NCBI GenBank assembly: GCA_022457065.1
Contig: JAJGBQ010000007.1
Span: 1,178,001-1,242,000, forward strand
Reading direction: 5' to 3'
From: Curvularia sp. ZM96
Taxonomy: Eukaryota; Ascomycota; Dothideomycetes; Pleosporales; Pleosporaceae
Length of the DNA: 64,000 nt
The notes under the pieces were generated by a model, which had not been told where the DNA came from, made no database searches, and saw nothing but the letters and a program-made list of their open reading frames with translations. Shown here piece by piece: positions 30,901 through 42,016 of the stretch. Made by a program: the position numbers and the translations under genes. Numbering within the stretch: position 1 is the first letter of the stretch; the number at the start of each line of letters is the position of its first letter.

Positions 30901-31638
30901 GTTTTGCTTCGAGGACTCGGTGCTGGGTGTCGAGAGCTCGTGACCTTGGCACGCGTTCTGACAGGCGCTTCACCGTTCAGGCGGTCCCAACAACACCCTG
31001 ACGGACTTACTTTGATCCCAAACGCACCGACCAGTGGGATCTGTCCACGCGAATGCTGCAAGCTGCAAGTAATGAATGCTAGCGGCCTAGACGGCTCGGT
31101 ATTATACTTTCCGCGCTGTGCATGGGAGAGGTGGTCGAGATGCGTGGGGCAGACGGGCGCTCAACGAAAGGCAAATCGATGCGGCTAGTCTAAACGTCAT
31201 TGTTATTTCACCCTTGTACGACATTTGCCCGCAGCGCTAGAGAATTGTGGTCCCAATCTGAGATTCAGCAAAGTAGATCTTGATCTAAGATGGGCATGGG
31301 TACGTCGGCACGATCATTGAGTGGGGGATTCAAGGGTTTGTTTGACATGTGGATCTGATGTTTGTTTTTGTGAGACTGGCATGCTTCTGCATAGTCACGG
31401 CATTGCATTCCGCGGCGATGCCTTCAAGGCTCTCATAGCTGGGACATCAGCATGAAGGATTGCATCTTTGATCACATTGACTTGTGCAGCTTGGGCCGTA
31501 TTGGATGCCTCAAGTCCAACCTGCTTGACGAAAAACCCGGGTTCTACATTCATTACTAACCTGTCTTCGACCCACCAGCGACGAAACCAGCCAGTGATTC
31601 AACTGTGCCGCCCGTGTTTCGGCAAGTTCTATGCGTTC
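30901..31638. other. Intergenic, mysC promoter
   Basis: 738 bp between the mysC start and the mysB stop on the same strand. It should contain the mysC promoter. Short ORFs on both strands have no recognisable products. Confidence 0.5.
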
Positions 31639-32584
31639 CTACCCGACACATCGCGTGATTTCGATGCCATCCTGTGCTGTTAGCGCCCAGTCACCGGGCC
31701 GTTGAAGGATTCCAACTTACAGGTATGCCTGTAGGCTCGAAGCTGTTGATCAGCTTGCTCTCGTATTGTAGATGCGGGTTTCCCTTGCTTTGACTGAACT
31801 TGGCCTTGCCATATCGCTTCTCGTACATCTTGACATTGGTTTCGGCAATACCATTGAGGTTTGTTTGGCCGCCATCTCCAGCCTCTTTGATCTTCTCTTC
31901 GACGCTCGACCTGACATATTTCAAGTATGGCGGGTTTCCGGGCTTGATGACGTTGTCTGCTGCGAGTACTGAGCCCTTGGCGATTAGGCCGAGTTCTTCG
32001 CAGAGCTTCAGATCGGTTGTGTAGGCTGGCTTGTAATGATCTAGGAACATGAGATCAACATGCTTAAGCTGTCCAGATGCCACCAGACGTGCAATCCCCT
32101 CGTCACTGGAGCCCACGACGACCTTTACGAGATCGCTCAGACCGGCGAGATCGACGAGCGACATGATTACTGCGGCGAATGCTGGGTCGCGCTCAAAGCT
32201 GAAGTATCGCTCACCGCCAGCTTTGCGCACTGCGTCGGCGAAGAGGATGCACGAGTAACCCACGTATCCGCCCAGTTCAATCTTCATTTCTTGTTAGGAC
32301 CTGAGATTTGTTCTTAGAGGCTTGCGTACCATTGTTTTCGGCTTGACCTCTGCAATCAGATCGGTGACAATTCGGCCCTTATCCTCTCCTACGTTCATGA
32401 GATACTTCTTTGTCCGCCCATATTCGTCAATGGCTGCCAGAACATTCTCTGGTGAACCTCTTATCTTTTCAATGTTGGGGTGTGAGTAAACAAAGTGTAG
32501 TAGCTCAATCTCCCGTCCATCATCAAAGAAAGCACCCTCTTCCTCTTGCGCTGCGTACGCTTTGCTTTGATCGAAACTACCCAT
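31639..32584 (-). CDS. mysB: O-methyltransferase of mycosporine biosynthesis (MysB-type)
   Basis: SAM-dependent catechol-type O-methyltransferase that converts desmethyl-4-deoxygadusol to 4-deoxygadusol. The model is complement(join(31639..31671, 31721..32281, 32330..32584)), 282 residues. Intron 1 (donor GTACGC) joins KPKTM to IELGGYVGYSCILFADA, the SAM-binding motif I. Intron 2 (donor GTAAGT, 49 nt) is needed to reach the family's C-terminus, PTGIP-DGIEITRCVG, encoded by a last exon of only 33 nt; without it the frame would end in an unrelated WNPSTAR. DLMFLDHYKPAYTTDL gives the metal-binding Asp region. Its start faces mysA across a 1.45-kb divergent promoter. Confidence 0.88.
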
Positions 32585-34031
32585 GATTACGGCTGGTCAA
32601 TGGCGAAATAGAATTGTGTTTGATGGCTATGAGCCTGACGCGTCCAGCGTACTCTATGCCCCTCGACGCGTCGACTCTAGTGCGGGGCTGCTGCTAATCA
32701 TGACGAAATGTATGCAGGAACATGTAAGTTAGTGGAGGCATGTAGTTCACTGCACGCATCTCACAGAAACCCCTGCCATGGAAGAGTCCAGGTGTCATCG
32801 CTTATGTTACGACATTAGCAACAGCTTGCCGACATGAGTAGCTGCAGCGTTGCTTTCATTACTGAAACCCCGTATTGCGCGCAGGATGCCAATGTAGCTG
32901 AGACGCTGGGTCATGCCAGTTTTGTGGTTCGAAGCCGTGTGTGCATCGAGAGAGGCCCTTGGCGTTGGTTACGGCACGCTCTACGCGGTACCATGTGGAT
33001 ACTCGATGCGGCTGTGGGCCGCTTGACTGGTGCATATCTGGCTCCGTGTGGTATTGACGTTGAGGTTCGTACATATACCTGCCGCCATGGACGATCCAGA
33101 GCTTAGTAGCGTATTCTAACCCTGTTATAGTTGGAAGTCTACATCCATGACACTGGGTACTTGTCCGTCCTAAGTAAAATAGCTCAGCGATCTTAGGATT
33201 CGCAAAACTTTATCTACCCGAGAGCGGGAGCTAGGATCGAAACCTCTCCACATTGGTCACTGTTTTCCTTTTCTTTATTCGTCTCTCAAGCCGCCTTGGA
33301 GTGAGGGGAAGGGAGGCAAAAGTTTGTGTCCTTATGGTACCGGTGGTACCGGTGGTGTACCATCTACCTTATCTGCACATAGCATGTGCCTGGGACTCGC
33401 TGAGGGTTCTGCCCGCTTTCGTGATCACCCTCACTATACCCCTAGCGCGTCATCCACCGTTCAATGCAGGAAGTAAAGTGGGAATGAGGTGATTTTCTGT
33501 GCTTGCCCCGCAACTATGGTATATCCTCTTCTCCACAGGCGGGTGAGAGTCCATTTTTGGTGCCAATTGGGTTAGTGGCTTGTACTACGCCACATCTGTC
33601 CGGGGCCTATAGTAATTACTGGGGTTGTGCATCTCTCCAAGCACGCAAAATCCCATGTGAGCGTGGACAAATTGCATATTCCACGTGCCGGAGCCGGTTT
33701 TTACCGCTGCATACGTTCTCGTCCCCAGAGTCATATCATCATTGCTGGCCAGTAAAAGTTTAGTTTGGTTCCTAGTAATGCCGCATCAGGTCTAAACAAC
33801 ACGAGGTCCACGAGTGACCACATCATGGACAAAGTCGTGCGTATGCTTGACGTCTCCTGGTTGTTCTCGAGGGTTACGAGCCAATGGAAGAGGAGCGTGT
33901 GTCCAACGCCATGCCAGTGGTCGTCAATGACACTGGCTCCGTGAATCCTATATAGAGCGACGTGCCCCAGTACTTTCATCCGGCAGAACTCAACTTTTCT
34001 CATCTACACTTTTTCCAATATTCTTTTCACC
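32585..34031. promoter_or_regulatory. Divergent promoter region between mysB and mysA
   Basis: 1447 bp between the two start codons. No convincing gene. It contains a TATA-like box for mysA at 33949-33955 and a short tandem of GGTACCGGT at about 33346-33364. Joint control of mysB and mysA (light or sporulation would be the expected cues) is an inference. Confidence 0.5.
33949..33955 (+). promoter_or_regulatory. TATA-like box of mysA
   Basis: TATATAG, 77 bp upstream of the mysA ATG, followed by a C/T-rich leader (about 33995-34031). Position and context fit a core promoter. Confidence 0.45.
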
Positions 34032-35587
34032 ATGTCAGATCTTAAGGCTTCTGTTGTCGAGACCCAGAACGGCTTCCACGTCGAGGGGTACGAGAAGATC
34101 GAATACGACTTCACTTTTCTCGATGGCGTCTTCAACCCTGCCAACAACAACCTGGCCCAGTGCTATGAGCGCTGGGGTCGCTGCCTTGCTGTCATGGACT
34201 TGAACATCTTCAACATCTATGGTGAAGAGATGCAAAAGTACTTTGACCACTACAACTTACCATTGACGATCCACAAGACCATGATTGGCGAGAAGGCCAA
34301 GTCTATGGAGACTCTTCTTAGCATCGTTGATTCGATGACTGACTTTGGTATCATTCGCAAGGAGCCTGTTCTTGTAGTCGTAAGCCGTCCCGCCGTTTCG
34401 CTTGCTGCTGTTTGATGCTAATGAGACACAGGGTGGTGGACTAGTGACTGATGTTGCTGGGTAAAAAATAGCTCTTAAGGCACTCTGGCCTGAATGCGCT
34501 GAAGGAACAGAGCTAACTCGTGATTTTAGATTTGCTTGTGCTGCTTACCGGAGGAATACCAACTTCATCCGTATCCCCACTACCGTCATTGGCCTGATTG
34601 ATGCCAGTGTCAGCATCAAGGTTGCGGTCAACTACGGCAACTACAAGAACCGTCTCGGAGCGTACCACGCTCCAATGCACACCTTCTTGGACTTCTCGTT
34701 CCTGAAGACCCTACCTGAAGGCCAGGTGCGCAATGGTTTTGCAGAGTTGATCAAGATCTCAACCTGTGCTCACAAGCCAACATTTGACTTGCTGGACAAG
34801 TACTGCGAGAAGTTGATTACTTCCCGCTTTGGCCGTGAAGGTGATGACAAGGAGGTCCTCCAGGCTGCGGATGAGATAAACCGCGCTGGTATCCACGAGA
34901 TGTTGAAGCTCGAGACTCCCAACCTCCACGAGATCGGCCTCGACCGTGTTATTGCCTACGGCCACACCTGGAGCCCTCTACACGAGGCGAGTCTGCCATG
35001 ATCCATCGAAGTGAACACTACTGACCTTCTCATAGCTCTCTCCCAAGGTCCCTCTTCGCCACGGTCATGCTATTTCTATTGACATGGCATACTCTGCCAC
35101 CTTGGCTAATCAGCGTGGTCTCCTCAGTGACGAGGAGCACAAGAGGTTGTTGAACCTGTTCTCCAGGGCTGGTCTATCCATGGACCATGAGCTCTTTGAC
35201 GAGGACATGCTCGACAAGGCCACCAAGGCTATTTTGAAGACCCGTAACGGCTTGCTTCGTGCTGCCGTCCCGAACCCCATCGGCACCTGTGTCTTCCTCA
35301 ACGACGTCTCTGCTGAGGAGATGAACAAGGCTCTGCGCCGACACAAGGAGCTGATGAAGGAGTACCCACGCCAGGGTGCTGGTATCGATGCGTACGTCGA
35401 TGCCTCTGACACCGGATACACCGTGAACAACAAGCCTGTCGAGGACGCCATGCACGAATCGAAGAAGGTAATGAACGGCATGAGCAACGGTGCTGTGAAC
35501 GGCACTGCCAACGGCCACGCCAACGGCCTTCCCAAGGGCCTCCAGGAAGTCATGGTGAATGGATACGAGAACGGTTACAAGAACTGA
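34032..35587 (+). CDS. mysA: Desmethyl-4-deoxygadusol synthase (MysA-type sugar phosphate cyclase)
   Basis: DHQ-synthase-like cyclase that makes desmethyl-4-deoxygadusol from sedoheptulose 7-phosphate, the first step of mycosporine synthesis. The model is join(34032..34379, 34432..34460, 34530..34986, 35036..35587), 461 residues. Exon 2 is only 29 nt and encodes GGGLVTDVAG, the NAD-binding loop. RIPTTVIGLIDASVSIKVAVN, NRLGAYHAP, NGFAELIKIS and GHTWSPLHE..PLRHGHA are the family's active-site and metal-binding blocks. The sequence agrees better with DDG synthases than with 3-dehydroquinate or 2-epi-5-epi-valiolone synthases. Intron 3 has a GC donor (GAG|GCGAGT). The C-terminal 35 residues are an Asn-Gly-rich repeat tail outside the fold. 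Confidence 0.9.
35465..35584 (+). repeat. Asn-Gly coding repeat at the mysA 3' end
   Basis: The last 40 codons of mysA include about eight Asn-Gly pairs (NGMSNGAVNGTANGHANG and NGYENG), encoded mainly as AACGG. It looks like an in-frame repeat expansion that adds a flexible tail. Confidence 0.6.
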
Positions 35588-36841
35588 GTGATGACATTGC
35601 TGCGAATAAGTCCGACTAGGCAAGCGCATGTCTGGTGGTAGGAGGAGAACCCCCGTGTTCTACTGAGCGATGATACTGTCATTATCCTTGATGGGTCTCG
35701 ATCTGCTCCTTTTTCATTAGCCACCTTATATATAAACACAAAAAAATGTTTGACTTTTGATATGTGTATCCAAAATTATGCAGGCTGTGTTGTGAGAAGA
35801 GTCCGGCAATGATAACAGGGTCTTGTCGGCCAATGGAGCAATCCTTGTCATTTGCATGATCCTCAGGAGTTGCATGCTCAAATTGCAGTCGAGGTCTTCA
35901 ATATTCTGCTTGTCGTTGGGAGGTACCAGGAAGATGAAGTTGAGGTTTGGTAGCTTTTGAGGACGTTGCTGCCACCATCTTTTCCCGCATGACACCCTCT
36001 TTCCATCGTATCATGAGTGTATCACGAATCCAGCCGCAATTATGAGATAAAGAATCTCATACCTTGATCCAGCCATTCGCCCAAGAATTCCGTGTCCCAG
36101 CCTCATTCCCACCAGCCGGAGCGCCCGTGCGCCGTTGCCCACCAAAAAAATCTGCCCGCCGTCCCGTGCGCAAAGTCTTGGCACGGCGCAGCATAAAACC
36201 CCTCGGGCCCTCGTCCTCCTTTCTGGCTCTTTGATCAAAAAAATACAAACGATCCCAGCCACGACTATCAGAACACCTTTGTCTTTTAGTTGCCAGCCAC
36301 TACGGTGGCGTGGGATCGAAGAGCGAACCTCCTGTAGGAAGCTGGCATCTCGTTGGGTCGTCTTCAGTGATGGCGATGGGATGGCGGTGTCGATTTATTG
36401 GGAGAACATACTTTTCTGTCTCGTGATGCATTGGCTCGGTGACTTTGCAATCGTGTGTGCAAAGCCTGAGTGTCACATGATATGCGCTTTGCGGCCGTGG
36501 AGTATACTATGCGGCCGCGTGGGTGTATCTGGAGCTCGGCCGTTCTACGTGAATGCGTAGTGGCCTTGCAATGCGAACCATGCGAAGCCTCATCCATAAT
36601 GGTCAAGCCCGAGACTGTGGGCGACAGATGTTTCCCATATGTCACATTGACCACAAACTCATCGACATACATGACGTTACCACATGGAAAGAAGATGTGT
36701 CGTAATGTATCATTGTCATTAATTCATGGCACATTTTCTATGCCTTGATTTTATGAACGCGGCATCATTCTTGGTGCCTTTTCCATGCCGGCTACCGATT
36801 CTGTACCGTCAAGTGTCCAACCTCCTTGTATCCTACAGCCA
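35588..36841. other. Intergenic between mysA and Pre1
   Basis: About 1.25 kb between two convergent genes. It holds both 3' UTRs. ORFs of 80-140 codons on both strands have no recognisable domain or introns. Runs of A occur at 35741-35746, 36145-36150 and 36238-36242. Confidence 0.5.
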
Positions 36842-37507
36842 CTATGGGATTGCTACCTTCACATCGTCCTCATACTCTACATCCTTAATACCATCCTTCG
36901 TTATGGCCTTGACGATGACACCCTTGAAATCAATCGGTAGACGGCGCTTGAGCTCCTCGGTGCACATACGCATGATCTTCAGGCCTTGCTCGTAGTCGAT
37001 GTCTGGGTGGTGGTGCTTGTCGAGCAGGGAGAGACAGTAGTATCTGAAATGTACATGTTAGCGTCATTCGTTGCCTGTGGGAGAGTGGACAACGTACTGA
37101 GCATAGCCATGTGCCGCATAAGGAAGTGATGCTTGACTCGCCAGGTAGTCGATCCAGTATAATGTAGGCTTGTTCGCAATTGTGTCGTAGCCGCCGAGAA
37201 GCAGGTTCACTGTGTAGGGTTTCCGTGACCTCAGCGCCGATGCTAGCTCTCCCCGGACGAAGTTGGCGGTTGCTGCTGGTGACAGCTCCATGTTGTTACG
37301 CATCGAGTATAACTGTACATTTGCTTGGATGAACTCAGCAAACTGAACCGTGTCTCCCGCCTCACCAGAGAAGGCCATGAGCGTGTGTGCATTCAGTGCC
37401 CGGGTCTTGTCGTCGGATGCTTTGAGGATGGTGGCGCCTCGCATGGCGGCTTTGGAGGCGGCGATGAGGGTAAAGTCCTTGCCCGTGATGCCTAGTAGAA
37501 CCTCCAT
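36842..37507 (-). CDS. PRE1: 20S proteasome subunit beta4 (Pre1 / PSMB2)
   Basis: Structural beta-ring subunit of the 20S core. The model is complement(join(36842..37043, 37098..37507)), 203 residues, the usual length. It has no propeptide: it starts MEVLLGITGKDFTLIAASKAAMRG, without a catalytic N-terminal Thr. Other beta4 marks are GEAGDTVQFAEFIQANVQLYSMRNN, VNLLLGGYD and LYWIDYLASQASLPYAAHGY. The 54-nt intron has donor GTACGT and joins GYAQ to YYCLSLLDKHHHPDI. It is the first of three proteasome beta genes within about 7.2 kb. Confidence 0.95.
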
Positions 37508-38753
37508 GGCTGCTGATTCTGTTGTCTTTGGGGTCTGATGATTGTAATTCGGGGAGACTGTCCTTGGATAGCCTGGAGGGGTTCAGAGGGGCCTGGATGC
37601 TGAAGGGGGGTCCAACGCGAATAGAGAGGTACCTATGATTGACGCGCAGGCTACACCGCGGGAGCTTGGGCCACGTAATGTCTTGGCATACCGTGAGCTA
37701 TACTGAAGAGCTGCGCTTTAAGTCTATGAGAAGGACGCTTTGTAGCTCAGAAGCGCTTTTAGCATGCATACATGTCTATACGAAAGTCAATTGACACCTC
37801 GTACGGTTGGTTCTGCAGCCACGTCACACGGGGCCAGCCTTCTTCTACCTATGTAGCAAGCCACACCGGAGGCTTGGAAGGCACCGGTCTTTGCGATGCT
37901 GGAGGGAGTATCCATGTTCGACAATATTGATCAAGCAGTAGTTCAACCGCAGTTCCTCTGGCTATCGTCTTTCGGCCTCTTCAAAAGCAATCCTACTAGT
38001 ATGTCGGCTCCGCCTTGTCTCCGTAGGAGACGAGACCGCAACCAGCCGGGATGCATGTCCGCCCTGCCGCCGACAAGGCTGGCCATGGCTCACGGTACAA
38101 ACTGAATCGTCCGTTCATCACGATACAAGAAAAGCCGCAATCTGCTCCTGAGCATGATGGGGCACTCGTGCTTGGCAATGGATGGATGTCACAACATCAG
38201 CCGATGCAGCAGTTGTGTCAGCACACGCTTCGTCTTCCGCGTCAAGGCGTCTCTCTTCTTTCTCTGCATTGAAGACCAAGACGCGAACAAAAGAAGCCTA
38301 AGCCAGGCGATCTCCCGTGCATGGCTGGCTCAAGGGTCTCTGGCGGCCGTGGGGAGGCTCAATGGGTTTCAGTCCGGTGGATTCCATGGCATTCGGTGGG
38401 ATGCTTGCGCGGCTCTCCCCCCTCGAGGGATTCTGCGATAATGTTGCTGCATGCTCTTACGAGAAAGGCCGTGGCTGCCAATGAGGCTGCAGCGTCATAG
38501 CGGGGCTGAATCTGTTCAACGACCCCTCCAAACCTTGCTGGGCTTATAAGCTCTGGAACACCCCACCCAAACAAAACAACACCGACCTGAGCTTTTACAT
38601 AGTACAACTAGTAAGTCAAAATTTCTGCTCCACCTCCTGTCCGCGGCCGGACCTTGTGACCCGCGCATCCGCCCTGTCTACTACTTTATCTCCTCTTCCA
38701 TCCCCCGGGTTGCCATTCTCATCAATTGACTCCTCAACAGCATCGCAGTCACC
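37508..38753. other. Divergent promoter region of Pre1 and enolase
   Basis: About 1.25 kb between start codons. It should include the strong enolase promoter. A C/A-rich stretch (CACCCAAACAAAACAACACC, near 38562-38584) and pyrimidine-rich sequence lie just before enolase. No gene recognised. Confidence 0.5.
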
Positions 38754-40218
38754 ATGGCCATCACCAAGATCCACGCCCGCTCCGTCTACGACTCTCGCGT
38801 ACGACCACACCACCCTTGCAAGTGTAGCCTCATTGCTGACCTGTGATAGGGTAACCCCACCGTCGAGGTTGACATTGTCACCGAGACTGGCCTCCACCGT
38901 GCCATTGTCCCCTCTGGTGCCTCCACTGGCTCCCACGAGGCCTGCGAACTCCGCGATGGTGACAAGACCAAGTGGGGTGGCAAGGGTGTCACCAAGGCTG
39001 TCGCCAACGTCAACGACATCATTGCCCCTGCTCTCATCAAGGAGAAGCTCGACGTCAAGGACCAGTCTGCCGTAGATGCTTTCCTCAACAAGCTTGATGG
39101 CACAGAGAACAAGACCAAGCTCGGCGCCAATGCCATCCTTGGTGTCTCCATGGCCATTGCAAAGGCCGCAGCTGCCGAGAAGGGTGTCCCTCTCTACGCA
39201 CACATCTCCGACTTGGCTGGTACCAAGAAGCCCTACGTCCTTCCCGTTCCTTGTATGTCATCCCAAACTTGCTCTCAATACCCCTGGCTGACAATGTAGT
39301 CCAAAACGTCCTCAACGGTGGCTCCCACGCCGGTGGTCGTCTTGCTTTCCAAGAGTTCATGATTGTCCCAAGGTAAGCCCACCGCGATGCTTCCATGCAA
39401 AGGCCTATCTAATGCCCTATAGTGAGGCTCCTACGTTCTCCGAGGCTATGCGCCAGGGTGCCGAAGTCTACCAGAAGCTCAAGTCCCTCGCCAAGAAGAC
39501 CTACGGCCAATCTGCCGGAAACGTCGGTGACGAGGGCGGTGTTGCCCCAGATATTCAGACCCCTGAGGAGGCCCTTGACCTCATCACCAAGGCCATCGAG
39601 GAGGCCGGCTACACTGGTCAGATCAAGATCGCCATGGACGTCGCATCCAGCGAGTTCTACAAGGCCGATGAGAAGAAGTACGACCTTGACTTCAAGAACC
39701 CCGACAGCGACAAGAGCAAGTGGCTCACCTACGAGCAACTCGCCGAGCTCTACAAGTCCCTGGCCGAGAAGTACCCCATTGTCAGCATCGAGGACCCCTT
39801 CGCTGAGGACGACTGGGAGGCCTGGTCTTACTTCTTCAAGACTTCTGACTTCCAGATTGTTGGTGACGACCTGACTGTCACTAACCCTGCTTTCATCAAG
39901 AAGGCCATCGAGCTCAAGTCTTGCAACGCTCTCCTCCTCAAGGTCAACCAGATTGGTACCATCACTGAGGCCATCCAGGCTGCCAAGGACGCTTTCGGTG
40001 CCGGCTGGGGCGTCATGGTCTCTCACCGCTCCGGTGAGACTGAGGATGTTACCATTGCTGACATCGTTGTCGGTCTGCGATCTGGTCAGATCAAGACTGG
40101 TGCCCCAGCTCGATCTGAGCGTCTCGCCAAGCTCAACCAGATTCTCCGTATCGAGGAGGAGCTCGGTGACAACGCCATCTACGCCGGCAAGAACTTCAGG
40201 ACTGCCGTTAACCTGTAA
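38754..40218 (+). CDS. ENO1: Enolase (2-phosphoglycerate dehydratase)
   Basis: Glycolytic enolase. The model is join(38754..38798, 38850..39252, 39300..39372, 39423..40218), 438 residues, exactly the family length. Signatures include [22 protein letters not shown] (mobile loop), [48 protein letters not shown] and [11 protein letters not shown], with the catalytic Lys and metal-binding Asp/Glu residues all in place. The four exons join in phase with donors GTACGA, GTATGT and GTAAGC. Codon use is strongly C-biased in the third position (AAG, GCC, ATC), as expected of a highly expressed gene. Confidence 0.98.
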
Positions 40219-40796
40219 GCGAAATCTTTGGCAAAACAAGACTGGAAAGAACCGTCTGTTGCTTTATGAAGGAAAAAAAGAAATCGCTATGAATTATAGA
40301 GTTTGATATCGAGAGAGTGTGAGATATACGAAATGAAATGAAATGATATACCATCCCACGAAATGCTTATATCCTATGAAATTCAGATGACTTAGTAGAT
40401 ACTCATGTCTATAGGAGATGAATCATCGACTTGCAATGTCATGTAGTGGTGCACTAACCAGCGCAGTCGACATACAGGCCTACTTGCTGCAGATTTGCGG
40501 ATACAAGACACAATTAAGTATCGGCATTAGCAAACTCAACGCCTCTCTTTATACAAGAACATGTCATGAAGTAAGTGCATTGAATAGCTCGGAATGACGA
40601 CGCAACCCGAGAGGACCTCACAAGTCATCAGAAAAGATGTAGTCAAAGAGTCAATTGAAACCCGCCTTGTCATTGGTAGAAAGCTTGGGTTCTGGATCAT
40701 CATCTAAGTAGCAAATGTCATGCTATTCGTACATGTTGCTCTGCACTTCTTGAAGTCATCATGTTCGTGAATACTCGCCCCACCACCCAACGACGC
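40219..40796. other. Convergent intergenic (enolase / Pre7)
   Basis: About 580 bp holding the two 3' UTRs. A short AAATG tandem lies at about 40332-40345. No gene. Confidence 0.55.
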
Positions 40797-41641
40797 TTAA
40801 TCCCTCTTGAGCGGCGTAAAAGACTCAGCTATGCCATCCGCTGTAATTATCATCATCTGCAGCCCGTCACCAACCTCAATGTGTCTCTCAACCGCACTCG
40901 TAAACGCATCCCGCACCAAGTCCTCGACATGATCCCTAGGCAGCGGCTGTGCTTGTTTCGACTTGAGCTCGTGGCCTACACCGCTGCCGGGCTCATACAT
41001 GTTTTTGAAGTTGACTTGGTTGTCCAAAAAGGGCATGATGAGCGATGCTGCCGCACCCGCTGCCCTACATTGCTCGCGCTCGTAGCTGCCGACGGGGTCG
41101 TACGAGTACAGTGCGCCCTTGCCGTCTTCGTCCAGGCCACCCAGGATGGCGTGTACGTAGTAAGGGAAGAACCGCTTGTTGTAGAGGATATGGCTGAGTC
41201 GCTGTGCGCATGCCGAGACGGTCATAGGCTTGCCGTGCTGGTACTTGTACATCTTCACGATGGTGTCGAGGCGCTCCTTGAGGGCGTGGGCGTCCGCTGC
41301 GAAGCCTACAACCGAAAGTACTATCCTGGCACCCTTGTTGTCTGAGCCCTCGCCGCCGATCTTGAACAGCTTCGGCGCGTATCGTGTGTTGATGTTGTAG
41401 CCGGATGTCGAACGTGTGTCACCGGCGAGGATGGCGAAGTCCGCTCCGGAGATGCCTAGCGTCGAACCGCCGTTGTCAGTGTATCTACGGGAGTGTTAGT
41501 GAGGTACATTGGAGATTTTGAGGGGTATACGTACGGGTAGAAACCATGTTGCCGCTCGCCTGACGGGACCGTTGTGGGGGTTTGCTTGAATGAGTAGCCT
41601 GGGCCGCCTTGCGGAGGTGCACCAGTGTAAAGTGCAGACAT
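40797..41641 (-). CDS. PRE7: 20S proteasome subunit beta6 (Pre7 / PSMB1)
   Basis: Beta6 subunit of the 20S proteasome. The model is complement(join(40797..41484, 41535..41641)), 264 residues. The N-terminus (MSALYTGAPPQGGPGY.., about 38 residues) is followed by YTDNGGSTLGISGADFAILAGDTRS; the subunit has no catalytic Thr. Beta6 signatures further on are FFPYYVHAILGGLDEDGKGALYSYDPVGSYER and MPFLDNQVNFKNM. The 50-nt intron has donor GTACGT and splits a Pro codon. The frame stays open upstream to 41788, but the ATG at 41641 gives the family-like start. Confidence 0.95.
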
Positions 41642-42016
41642 TGCGATCTGGGAAAGTTTGGGCGCCTGGAGGAGTTGCGGGATGGTTTTGTATGAGAGTT
41701 CAAGGGCGTCGTGGGTCAGTCGGCCGGAGGTTCTGGTCTTCGGTGACGGAGCTGTAGTACGCGGAGCTCGAATGCCTGGAGCTTCCACGCGCTAATGTCT
41801 TGGCGTTAACGTAGTGAGGGCATACAGCTTGAACCTACGTTCAATCAAGACATAGGTTTGGTGAGGAGCACAAAATTTAAACTCTCCGCAGCATAAATTA
41901 GCGGGATCTTGCATTTTCATGTATTTATAGACAGTTTATATGGATGCACGTCCGACTCCACAGCTACGGACCAGTCTCATTGCTCGTATACATGGCTCAC
42001 GACGATGCTCCGGTCC
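41642..42016. other. Intergenic (Pre7 promoter)
   Basis: 375 bp between two minus-strand genes: the Pre7 upstream region and the 3' UTR of the HCNGP-like gene. No gene recognised. Confidence 0.5.

Noticed and set aside
33178..33245. tRNA-like words (TAGCTCAGC, GATCGAAACC)
   Set aside because: The D-arm-like and T-arm-like words cannot be joined by paired stems or an acceptor stem, so no tRNA fold results.
38616..39203. 195-codon minus-strand frame
   Set aside because: Antisense to enolase exons 1 and 2, same cause.
39409..40239. 276-codon open frame on the minus strand
   Set aside because: It is antisense to enolase exon 4. The strong C/G third-position bias of that highly expressed gene opens the opposite strand; no domain is recognisable.
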